Origin: Candidatus Omnitrophota bacterium
GTDB lineage: Bacteria > Omnitrophota > Gorgyraeia > JABMRN01
Assembly (NCBI GenBank): GCA_028702395.1
Contig: JAQVOV010000052.1
Span: 1-10,334, forward strand
Reading direction: 5' to 3'
DNA length: 10,334 bases
Position numbers and translations under genes: made by a program. Position 1 is the stretch's first letter. Every line of letters begins with the position of its first letter. The notes under the pieces are model-generated. The model did no database searches. It was not told the origin of the DNA and saw only the letters and a program-made list of their open reading frames with translations. Below, piece by piece: positions 1 through 5,371 of the stretch.

Positions 1-207
1 TACTTTGCATTGTCTATCAAAAAGAGCATCATGATAAGATATTCTATTATCCCATACTAAAAGCATTTGCTTATTAGGAGATATCTGTGATTTGACTTCA
101 TCAATAGGTGTGCCCCATTTATAATTCTGAAAAGTGTATTGTCCATCCGCAAAAGCCCCTAAACATAAAAAACTCATAAAAGCACATATTAAAAAAAAAT
201 TTTTCAT
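1..207 (-). CDS. Partial secreted protein of unknown function (N-terminal 69 residues)
   Basis: I read this frame directly: it is open from the ATG at 207 to the window edge, giving 69 codons without a stop, so the C-terminus is missing. The N-terminus is a typical Sec signal peptide: Lys after Met, a hydrophobic stretch of about 17 residues, and a likely signal peptidase I site after Ala-Phe-Ala near residue 20. There is no convincing lipobox. The mature part begins with Y-x-F-Q-N-Y-K-W-G-T-P-x-D-E-V, a 'KWGTxxDEV' pattern common at the start of small periplasmic proteins of unknown function. The start lies five bases after the pyruvate kinase stop, and a purine-rich AAGGGTAAG inside the end of that gene can serve as ribosome site, so the two are probably co-transcribed. 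I do not recognise the function. Confidence 0.72.
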   Translation of the reverse strand, partial: MKNFFLICAFMSFLCLGAFADGQYTFQNYKWGTPIDEVKSQISPNKQMLLVWDNRISYHDALFDRQCKV

Positions 208-212
208 TTTTC

Positions 213-1256
213 TTACCCTTTCTTTCTATATCTTTGAACATCATACATATGTTTTTCTGTGAATTTTATTACTGATTTCATCATAGCTATTGATTCCACA
301 GGATACATGCCTGAAGCACTTTCAGCAGATAACATAACATAATTAGTTCCATCTATTATGGCATTTGCTACATCATTGACTTCTGCTCTGGTAGGACGAA
401 TACGTTCTGTCATGCTTTCAAGCATTTGCGTTGCTGTTATAACAAATTTTTTTCTTCTGATACATTTACTTATTATCATTTTTTGAACAATAGGGACCTG
501 ATATATAGGTAAAGCAACGCCCATATCCCCACGTGCTACCATTATTCCGTCACAAACATCCATTATTTTATCTAAATTCCTGATAGCTTGTCTGCTTTCA
601 ATCTTTGCTATGAACTGACACTTTGGATTATGCGGCCTTACAAGTTCAATGACATCTTCCATATCTTTTTTTGTCCTTACAAAACTCTGCGCAACCCAAT
701 CAAATTTGTGTTTAACCCCAAAAGCTATATCCTTTTTATCTTTCTCTGTAACACCAATAAAAGGAATAACAACTCCAGGGATATTAATACCTTTTCTTGG
801 TTTTAAAATCCCACCTCCAATAACCTCTACTTTAACAGCGGCTGCCGAAGAATCCTTAACCTTTAAAGATATATTACCATCGTCGATAAAAACATCCTGT
901 CCTACACCTATATCTTTGAGATCGTATCCATAATCAAAAGGAATAACATTTTTTTCAGAAGAAGAACTTTCTTTTTTAAGATAATATATTTCATGTCTTT
1001 TTAAGGTTTTGGTTTTTTCTTTACCAAAAGTTCCAACTCGAACACGATATCCTTCCAGATCCTGTAAAAATTTTATGTGTCTTTTATATTTTTTATTTAT
1101 AGTTTTGATTATCTTCATTTTATCAAAATGGGATTGATGTGTTCCATGGGAAAAGTTGAACCGTGCAACTTCAAGACCGCTATTTATCATCTTTCTTAGA
1201 GTGGAATAATCCTCGCAAGCTGGTCCTAGCGTAGCAACTATTTTGGTTTTGTCCAT
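213..1256 (-). CDS. pyk: Pyruvate kinase, short form lacking the C-terminal domain
   Basis: Transfers phosphate from phosphoenolpyruvate to ADP, the last step of glycolysis, in the cytoplasm. Catalytic landmarks are in register with E. coli PykF: Arg32, Asn34 and Ser36 in RFNFSHG, Asp66, Lys218 and Glu220 in AKIE, Asp244 in ARGDMG, Thr276 in ATQM, then RPTRAEVNDVANAIIDGT near 290-310. The B domain spans about residues 70-165. The protein stops at 347 residues, about 120 short of usual bacterial enzymes, so the C-terminal domain that binds allosteric effectors in the family is absent. The stop is followed at once by the next gene, with no remnant of that domain. The DTKGPEIR segment is changed to DLEGYRVR (Leu67, Tyr70, Arg71), which suggests potassium independence. 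The start has a strong AAAGGAGA site six bases upstream. The gene lies 204 bp downstream of aconitase on the same strand. Activity is likely but not proven. Confidence 0.9.
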   Translation of the reverse strand: MDKTKIVATLGPACEDYSTLRKMINSGLEVARFNFSHGTHQSHFDKMKIIKTINKKYKRHIKFLQDLEGYRVRVGTFGKEKTKTLKRHEIYYLKKESSSSEKNVIPFDYGYDLKDIGVGQDVFIDDGNISLKVKDSSAAAVKVEVIGGGILKPRKGINIPGVVIPFIGVTEKDKKDIAFGVKHKFDWVAQSFVRTKKDMEDVIELVRPHNPKCQFIAKIESRQAIRNLDKIMDVCDGIMVARGDMGVALPIYQVPIVQKMIISKCIRRKKFVITATQMLESMTERIRPTRAEVNDVANAIIDGTNYVMLSAESASGMYPVESIAMMKSVIKFTEKHMYDVQRYRKKG

Positions 1257-1278
1257 GATCGATCTCCTTTATAATATT

Positions 1279-1308
1279 AAGTAAAAAGGCAAAAGTAAAA
1301 AGTAAAAA
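1279..1308 (-). repeat. 30-bp T/AC repeat, copy upstream of pyruvate kinase
   Basis: Read on the minus strand, this block of (T)5-AC units matches 3665-3694 (plus strand) at 29 of 30 positions; the only difference is TTTTGCC here against TTTTACC there. It ends about 20 bp before the pyruvate kinase start and is followed by AATATTATAAAGGAG, so it occupies the place where promoter elements would lie. A partial third copy lies at 1398-1449, split by the palindrome at 1412-1431. It may be a dispersed repeat with promoter-like content or simple low-complexity DNA. Confidence 0.7.
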
Positions 1309-1341
1309 ATCTGTTTTCATTGTGGAATCTTTTCTTTTTTC

Positions 1342-1375
1342 TTTGTAGGGGCGTATTGCAATACGCCCCTACAAA
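1342..1375. repeat. Perfect 34-bp palindrome (GTAGGGGCG foldback family, copy 1)
   Basis: Both halves match without mismatch: TTTGTAGGGGCGTATTG pairs with CAATACGCCCCTACAAA, centred between 1358 and 1359. The outer 12 bp TTTGTAGGGGCG is shared with the copy at 5433-5466, while the centre differs. It lies between aconitase and pyruvate kinase on the minus strand. There is no T-run after the stem on the minus strand, so it is not a classical terminator for aconitase, although the RNA would form a strong hairpin. It is best described as a small dispersed foldback repeat. Confidence 0.9.
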
Positions 1376-1411
1376 ACCTCTTTCAGAACCTTCCACACTT
1401 TTACCTTTTAC

Positions 1412-1431
1412 CCTGCCTGCCGGCAGGCAGG
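1412..1431. repeat. Perfect 20-bp GC-rich palindrome CCTGCCTGCC/GGCAGGCAGG
   Basis: A perfect GC-rich palindrome in otherwise AT-rich DNA. It sits within a (T)4-5-AC tract: CTTTTACCTTTTA lies to its left and CTTTTTACTTTTTACTT to its right. The uninterrupted version of such a tract occurs at 3665-3694. A related core, GCCTGCCGGCAGGC, lies at 4881-4894 inside another repeat. The pattern suggests an inserting palindromic element. Confidence 0.85.
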
Positions 1432-1460
1432 CTTTTTACTTTTTACTTATAACCCCAATA

Positions 1461-3395
1461 TCAGTTGTTCTTCGTGTAATTCAGCAACCCGCCAGCTTTT
1501 ATAATAGCCTTTTGTCTGTCACTTAAAGAATAACTCATCTTTATTTTAGAACCGTTGGATAATTCTAAAATAATATTTTCATTTTTATCTAAGCTTCTTA
1601 AAATATTTTTCATTGCGATCTCATCTTTTTTGTTCAATTTATCATAATCAGATGGTTCAACAAAAACAAGCGGCAATATACCAAAATTCACAAGATTAGC
1701 AGAATGTATCCTCTCGAAAGATCTAGCAAAAACAGCTTTTACCCCAAGATACATTGGACAAAGTGCAGCATGTTCACGTGATGAACCTTGACCATAACTT
1801 TCTCCTGCCACGATAAATACTGCTTTAGAACTTTGTTTGACCTTTAAAGCATTTCTGGAAAAATCAGGATCAACTCCTTCAAAAACAAACTCAGAATACT
1901 TTTCAATATTTGATCTGTATTTTAATCTTACTCCGGCAGGCATAATATGATCCGTAGTTATTTTATCCCCTACTTTAATAACAATTTCACCTTCTAAGGT
2001 CTCTTTGAGAGGTACATTTTTAGGTGGGTTACCTATGTTTGGGCCTCTCATTATCTGAACTTGTTCCGGTTTTTCTGAAGGCAAAAGTATCATTGAATCA
2101 TCTATATCGAAATTTTCAGGCATATCAATTTCAGGAAAATCTTTTTCCTTCATACTTAGGGGGTCAACAAATTCACCTTTTAAAGCACATAAAGCAGCAG
2201 TTTCAGGGGAAACAAGATATATCCCTGCTGATCTTGTTCCTGAACGTCCTTCAAAATTCCTATTATTAGTCCTAACTGAAACAGCATCTGTTTTTGGTGA
2301 TTGGCCATTGCCTATACAAAAACCGCAGGCACTTTCCATTATCCTTGCACCTGCATCTATCATATCAGTCAATATACCATTTTTGGATATCATAGAAAAA
2401 ACCTGCTTTGAACCCGGTGCAATAATAAGATCTGTCTTAGGATCAACATTTTTTCCTTTTAGGATATTCCCAACGACCATAAGGTCCCATAAAGATGAGT
2501 TAGTACAGCTTCCTATTGCTACTTGATCAACTTTTTTGCCTGCAATTTCACTTACTTTAACTACATTTCCCGGTGAATGAGGTAATGCAGCCATAGGAAC
2601 AACTTTAGACAGATCTATTTCTATTATCTTATCATATTGAGCATCTTCATCAGCCTTTAACTCTTGCCATGAGGAAACTCTGTTTTGTGCTTTTAAGAAT
2701 TCTTTAGTAATATGATCTGATGGAAAAATACTCGTAGTAACACCTGTTTCAGCTCCCATGTTAGTTATAGTCGCACGTTCAGGAACAGAAAGATATTTTA
2801 CTCCATCGCCGCAATATTCCAAAACTGTATTAACATTACCTTTAGTTGATACAATACTAAGAACATGCAAAATTACATCTTTAGCAGATACCCATTTTCT
2901 AAGTTTACCTGTTAACATTACTTTGGTCACTTTAGGTGCAATCAGATTAAAAGCTCCGCCTCCCATAGCAACTGCAACATCAATCCCGCCTGCCCCTATT
3001 GCTATCATGCCTATCCCGCCTCCTGTTGGAGTATGACTATCACTTCCTAAAAGGGTTTTCCCAGGTACGCCAAATCTTTCTATATGGACCTGATGACATA
3101 CACCATTACCTGGTCTTGAAAATCTAACACCGATCTTTGAAGCAACTGTCCTTAGATATGCATGATCATCTGCATTTTCAAAGCCCTGCTGCAAAGTATT
3201 GTGATCAACATAACTAACAGAGAGCTCTGTTTTTACTTTTGGAATACCCATAGCTTCAAACTGCAAATATGCCATGGTTCCTGTAGCATCTTGTGTTAAA
3301 GTCTGATCTATTTTAATGCCGATCTCATTACCAGGTTTTAACTCTCCTGATACAAGATGGTTTGCTAATATTTTATATGTGAGTGTTTTTGGCAT
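1461..3395 (-). CDS. acn: Aconitate hydratase (Aquifex-type aconitase)
   Basis: Cytoplasmic [4Fe-4S] enzyme that interconverts citrate and isocitrate through cis-aconitate (TCA cycle). The 644 residues cover the whole protein. The catalytic part includes GSDSHTPTGGGIGM at 117-130. The three cluster cysteines are Cys297 in IGSCTNSS and Cys357 and Cys360 in ESACGFCIGNG, followed by EGRSGTRSAGIYLVSPETAA at 382-401. The swivel domain follows from about residue 468, with TTDHIMPAG and the substrate-binding SYGQGSSREHAAL at 533-545. Length and single-chain order fit the Aquifex-type putative aconitate hydratase family rather than the roughly 900-residue AcnA. Homologous dehydratases (homoaconitase, isopropylmalate isomerase) are usually split or shorter, so aconitase is preferred. 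The ATG at 3395 has GGAGG five to six bases upstream. The probable promoter at 3543-3570 gives a long repeat-containing 5' leader. Confidence 0.93.
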   Translation of the reverse strand: MPKTLTYKILANHLVSGELKPGNEIGIKIDQTLTQDATGTMAYLQFEAMGIPKVKTELSVSYVDHNTLQQGFENADDHAYLRTVASKIGVRFSRPGNGVCHQVHIERFGVPGKTLLGSDSHTPTGGGIGMIAIGAGGIDVAVAMGGGAFNLIAPKVTKVMLTGKLRKWVSAKDVILHVLSIVSTKGNVNTVLEYCGDGVKYLSVPERATITNMGAETGVTTSIFPSDHITKEFLKAQNRVSSWQELKADEDAQYDKIIEIDLSKVVPMAALPHSPGNVVKVSEIAGKKVDQVAIGSCTNSSLWDLMVVGNILKGKNVDPKTDLIIAPGSKQVFSMISKNGILTDMIDAGARIMESACGFCIGNGQSPKTDAVSVRTNNRNFEGRSGTRSAGIYLVSPETAALCALKGEFVDPLSMKEKDFPEIDMPENFDIDDSMILLPSEKPEQVQIMRGPNIGNPPKNVPLKETLEGEIVIKVGDKITTDHIMPAGVRLKYRSNIEKYSEFVFEGVDPDFSRNALKVKQSSKAVFIVAGESYGQGSSREHAALCPMYLGVKAVFARSFERIHSANLVNFGILPLVFVEPSDYDKLNKKDEIAMKNILRSLDKNENIILELSNGSKIKMSYSLSDRQKAIIKAGGLLNYTKNN

Positions 3396-3416
3396 TTTTC
3401 CTCCGTTTATGCATTT

Positions 3417-3521
3417 TAGCCATCAGCTGTCAGCAAATGAAGGTTCTAGAAACTGGCCTTTATTGATCTGTATTCAGAATCTTCCACAAGCTGATGGCTA
3501 AAGGCTAATAGCTGATGGCTA
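3417..3521. repeat. Inverted and direct AGCCATCAGC repeats in the aconitase leader
   Basis: TAGCCATCAGCT at 3417-3428 is the exact inverse of AGCTGATGGCTA at 3489-3500 and again at 3510-3521, so either downstream copy can pair with the upstream one in RNA. The short direct unit between the two right-hand copies is AAGGCTAAT. The block lies between the inferred aconitase transcription start near 3536 and its start codon, so its transcript would fold into alternative hairpins. Confidence 0.8.
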
Positions 3522-3542
3522 CATCTTTTTAGCTCTATAGTA

Positions 3543-3570
3543 ATTATACCTATATTAAATATATTTGCAA
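3543..3570 (-). promoter_or_regulatory. Probable sigma-70-type promoter for aconitase
   Basis: On the minus strand TTGCAA (3570-3565) is followed after 16 bases by a perfect TATAAT (3548-3543). Transcription would start near 3536, giving a leader of about 140 bases that carries the inverted repeats at 3417-3521 before the GGAGG site. Confidence 0.55.
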
Positions 3571-3603
3571 TAATTATATTACCTATAAGAGAAGCCTTCG
3601 GCG

Positions 3604-3623
3604 ATCAGCTATCAGCCATCAGC
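3604..3623 (+). repeat. Further copy of the CATCAGC/TATCAGC repeat
   Basis: Tandem heptamer-like units ATCAGCT, ATCAGCC and ATCAGC run head to tail here, in the same family as the inverted copies at 3417-3521. It is followed by an A/T-rich stretch and a near copy of the TTCAG-ATCTTCCA phrase. Confidence 0.65.
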
Positions 3624-3664
3624 AAAACATGATTTTGAGAAATTTTATTCAGGATCTTCCATCC

Positions 3665-3694
3665 TTTTTACTTTTTACTTTTACCTTTTTACTT
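3665..3694 (+). repeat. 30-bp T/AC repeat, copy upstream of phosphatidyltransferase
   Basis: Identical at 29 of 30 positions to the minus-strand reading of 1279-1308. It ends eight bases before the TATAAT of the phosphatidyltransferase promoter and contains the best -35-like hexamer (TTTACC, 3680-3685). Confidence 0.7.
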
Positions 3695-3707
3695 AACATG
3701 CTATAAT
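3680..3707 (+). promoter_or_regulatory. Extended -10 promoter with near-leaderless start for the phosphatidyltransferase
   Basis: TATAAT at 3702-3707 is preceded by TGC, making an extended -10. A weak -35 TTTACC lies 16 bases upstream, inside the T/AC repeat. Transcription would begin about 3713-3715, only a few bases before the ATG at 3717, and no Shine-Dalgarno sequence is present. Confidence 0.65.
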
Positions 3708-3716
3708 AGTCACACT

Positions 3717-4283
3717 ATGAAAAAGAAAATTGATAATTTTGTATCAAGTGTAGCAAATACTGTTTTCAAAGAACATGTATCTGCTGATCTTTTAACCCTA
3801 TTCACCTTTATTTTTGGAATAATTGCAGGCTGGTTCTTTTTCTATGGAAGAACTTTTCTTGGTGGCATAACTATCCTTATATCAGGTTTTTTTGATACAA
3901 TGGACGGTGCAGTTGCACGAAAACAAGGCTCTACAACAAAATTCGGAGCTTTTTGGGATTCAACATTAGATAGATATTCAGAACTCTTCATATATGGCGG
4001 AATACTTTTGTTTTTCACAAAAACAAGCAATACTTTTGGAACTACCTTTACATATTTAACAATTATAGGTGCTACACTTACAAGCTATACAAGAGCAAGA
4101 GCTGAAGGATTAAATATTGACTGTAAAGTCGGAATATTAACCCGCGCACCAAGAGTTATTATTTTGATCATTGGTTCTATGCTTGGGTTTTTGATACAAG
4201 CAATGTTCATTGTTGCTATACTTTCAAATATCACGGCTATTCAAAGAATATGGCATGTCTTTTCTGTAACTCGAAAATCGTGA
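3717..4283 (+). CDS. CDP-alcohol phosphatidyltransferase, possibly phosphatidylinositol-phosphate synthase
   Basis: Integral membrane enzyme that condenses a CDP-diacylglycerol-like lipid with an alcohol or sugar phosphate. The family signature is complete: Asp60, Asp63-Gly64, Ala67-Arg68, Gly77, Asp81 and Asp85 in the spacing D-G-x2-A-R-x8-G-x3-D-x3-D. The aspartates bind divalent metal and activate the nucleotide. About six hydrophobic segments are visible, including 25-42, 46-60, 90-101, 111-122 and 146-171. The later SYTRARAEGLN (123-133) and TRAPR (142-146) with several arginines resemble the inositol-phosphate-type branch, which fits the inositol-phosphate synthase 1.3 kb away, but the acceptor is inference. 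A phosphatidylglycerophosphate synthase is less likely. The full length of 188 residues is normal. There is no ribosome site, and the promoter's -10 lies only nine bases upstream, so translation is probably leaderless. GTGAACCGTGATCC-type short repeats follow the stop. Confidence 0.85.
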   Translation: MKKKIDNFVSSVANTVFKEHVSADLLTLFTFIFGIIAGWFFFYGRTFLGGITILISGFFDTMDGAVARKQGSTTKFGAFWDSTLDRYSELFIYGGILLFFTKTSNTFGTTFTYLTIIGATLTSYTRARAEGLNIDCKVGILTRAPRVIILIIGSMLGFLIQAMFIVAILSNITAIQRIWHVFSVTRKS

Positions 4284-4395
4284 ACCGTGATCCATCCGTT
4301 TTAAATTATTTACCAAAAAGTATGCCGAATTTGATCTTTTTTGCAAGATAAAAAAGTATCCACAATATTTTACACCACTCAAATTCATAATGTAA

Positions 4396-4424
4396 TTGAC
4401 ATTTACAAGGGAGTATTATATAGT
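4396..4424 (+). promoter_or_regulatory. Consensus-like sigma-70 promoter, distal, upstream of the first peptide gene
   Basis: TTGACA at 4396-4401 and TATAGT at 4419-4424 are separated by exactly 17 bases. Transcription would start near 4431, about 134 bases ahead of the peptide gene. The transcript would carry an A/T-rich inverted repeat (4445-4453 with 4464-4472, arms AGTATTTTT and AAAAATACT). It may be a second promoter for the peptide or drive a short RNA. Confidence 0.55.
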
Positions 4425-4471
4425 CTTTATAATGAAACAAAAATAGTATTTTTTTAGACCACTAAAAATAC

Positions 4472-4498
4472 TTGACTTTAGTGACAAATAGGTATAAT
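4472..4498 (+). promoter_or_regulatory. Proximal promoter of the first peptide gene
   Basis: TTGACT at 4472-4477 and a perfect TATAAT at 4493-4498 are separated by 15 bases, slightly short. The predicted start near 4505 gives a 5' leader of about 60 bases. The right arm of the inverted repeat 4445-4472 touches the -35, so that repeat could be an operator. Confidence 0.5.
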
Positions 4499-4564
4499 CT
4501 TAAAGTAAGAATTAAAGGAAAAAAAGGAAAAGTACGCTGATAATTTAAGACAACTTGTCCTTGG

Positions 4565-4816
4565 ATGAAAGTTATGAAAAAAGAATATAAAAAACCTAAA
4601 ATAAAATCAGTTCAACTTAATCCTGAACAATCTCTTTTACAAATTTGTAAAGTAGGGGGAATTTATTTAAAGACGCTTATTACCTCCCAGTTATATTGTG
4701 CAACAAGAAGCACGGGACTAGGCCCTTTATGCAACTTTACACCAAAAGGCGGAGCAGGAGGCGGTACAAGACTATCTGCTCCTGGTGCTGAAGAATTTCA
4801 AGCTTTACCGAGCTAA
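4565..4816 (+). CDS. Putative modified-peptide (RiPP-like) precursor, paralogue 1
   Basis: 83 residues if the ATG at 4565 is used, 80 from the in-frame ATG at 4574; neither has a good ribosome site, so the start is uncertain. The N-terminal part is charged and has Y-x-x-P-x-I (Tyr8 to Ile13), then S-V-x-L-x-P-E-Q-x-L-L-Q. The Tyr-x-x-Pro-x-Leu/Ile pattern resembles leader motifs bound by RiPP recognition elements in lasso and related pathways. From Cys28 on the protein turns Gly-, Thr- and Cys-rich: Cys28, GGIYL at 31-35, Cys45, Cys56, TPKGG at 59-63, a GGG run, and a terminal LPS. There is no signal peptide or transmembrane segment. About half of the residues match the second gene at 5104-5355, and the three cysteines align. 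No known family member is named with certainty, and no maturation enzyme or transporter is visible. A small structural or secreted Cys protein is the alternative. Confidence 0.6.
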   Translation: MKVMKKEYKKPKIKSVQLNPEQSLLQICKVGGIYLKTLITSQLYCATRSTGLGPLCNFTPKGGAGGGTRLSAPGAEEFQALPS

Positions 4817-4860
4817 CCCTCTCTTTTTGCTTTCATTAATCGTTTTCTTCAAACATAGTA

Positions 4861-4908
4861 GTAGGGGCGTATTGCAACCTGCCTGCCGGCAGGCTGGTAC
4901 GCCCCTAC
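4861..4908. repeat. GTAGGGGCG foldback (copy 2) interrupted by a second GC-rich palindrome
   Basis: The outer arms GTAGGGGCGTA (4861-4871) and TACGCCCCTAC (4898-4908) are the arms of the perfect palindrome at 1342-1375. After the shared TTGCAA, twenty extra bases (4878-4897) intervene. They contain GCCTGCCGGCAGGC (4881-4894), the core of the palindrome at 1412-1431. The simplest reading is insertion of one palindromic element into another. It lies between the two peptide genes. Confidence 0.85.
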
Positions 4909-5001
4909 CAAAACCGTTATATTAACAACTTTGCTTAGACCATCCACAGACTCACAGAGCATAGTACATAGCCAAAGGTACAAGTTTTTGAAAAAATACT
5001 T

Positions 5002-5030
5002 TTGTATGGCTGTGTAACTTATGCTACAAT
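5002..5030 (+). promoter_or_regulatory. Promoter of the second peptide gene
   Basis: TTGTAT (5002-5007) and TACAAT (5025-5030) are separated by 17 bases, and the -10 is extended by TGC. The predicted start near 5037 gives a leader of about 67 bases, similar in length to that of the first peptide gene. The leaders share weak similarity around ACGTTTATCAG (second) and ACGCTGATAA (first). Confidence 0.6.
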
Positions 5031-5103
5031 TATATTTGTTTAAAAGATAGAAGTCAGAAACGTTTATCAGTATTGACCTTTGTTATTCAAAAAAAGAAAA
5101 AAA

Positions 5104-5355
5104 ATGAAAAACAATAAAAAATACATCCAACCCAAAATAACATCAGTTTACCTTGATCCTGAACAAGCTCTTTTACAAGTTTGTAGAGCAGGTGGTATTT
5201 ATTTACAAGCCCTTAATACCACTACGATGTGGTGTTCTACAGCTGCGGGTAAAGGCCCTAAATGCATACTTACACCAAAAGGTGGCGATGGAAACAGTTT
5301 ACAGCTTGGATTTACCTCAGCTGTCTGTGATCGTTCTCAATCTTTACCGAGCTAG
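5104..5355 (+). CDS. Putative modified-peptide (RiPP-like) precursor, paralogue 2
   Basis: 83 residues from the ATG at 5104. An in-frame TTG at 5080 would add eight mostly basic residues, but the ATG start aligns better with the paralogue. The same layout is seen: a Lys-rich start, Tyr7-x-x-Pro10-x-Ile12, S-V-x-L-D-P-E-Q-A-L-L-Q, then Cys27, GGIYL at 30-34, Cys44, GKGPKC ending at Cys54, TPKGG at 57-61, and a terminal QSLPS. It has a fourth cysteine (Cys75) that the other copy lacks. Conserved leader, conserved Cys27/44/54 spacing and variable residues between them fit a precursor peptide with a diversified core. The real product is unknown. It has its own promoter and a strong hairpin terminator after the stop. 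No modifying radical SAM, cyclase or protease gene is in the window, so any maturation would have to act from elsewhere. Confidence 0.62.
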   Translation: MKNNKKYIQPKITSVYLDPEQALLQVCRAGGIYLQALNTTTMWCSTAAGKGPKCILTPKGGDGNSLQLGFTSAVCDRSQSLPS

Positions 5356-5371
5356 ATCATGATCCGTATAT

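Larger units (their letters stand above)
3396..3716. other. Repeat-rich non-coding region between aconitase and phosphatidyltransferase
   Basis: I see no credible gene in these 321 bases. They hold the aconitase ribosome site at the left edge, two clusters of an AGCCATCAGC repeat (3417-3521 and 3604-3623), the aconitase promoter (3543-3570), a 30-bp T/AC repeat (3665-3694) and the phosphatidyltransferase promoter (3680-3707). The short phrase TTCAGAATCTTCCA near 3472 recurs as TTCAGGATCTTCCA near 3647 and as TTCAGAACCTTCCA at 1382, each followed within a few bases by another repeat, so the region looks assembled from dispersed repeat modules. Confidence 0.7.

Noticed and set aside
649..933. 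94-codon plus-strand frame opposite pyruvate kinase
   Set aside because: Shadow of the conserved pyruvate kinase B-domain coding sequence.
1342..1375. Rho-independent terminator for aconitase
   Set aside because: On the minus strand the stem is followed by AGAAAAAAG-type sequence, not a T-run; it belongs to the dispersed foldback family.
1320..1526. 68-codon plus-strand frame across the aconitase 3' end and the palindromes
   Set aside because: It translates repeat DNA and the antisense of the aconitase tail; the composition is low-complexity and there is no ribosome site.
3417..3623. Possible CRISPR array from the repeated CATCAGC units
   Set aside because: The units are short, in mixed orientation, with irregular spacing and no equal-length spacers; no cas gene is nearby.
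4320..4365. Terminator hairpin after the phosphatidyltransferase (CTTTTTT/AAAAAAG arms)
   Set aside because: Only seven A/T pairs and no T-run after the right arm; too weak to call.
5080..5103. Earlier TTG start for the second peptide
   Set aside because: It adds a basic octapeptide not matched in the paralogue. The ATG at 5104 gives the better alignment, although TTG cannot be excluded.
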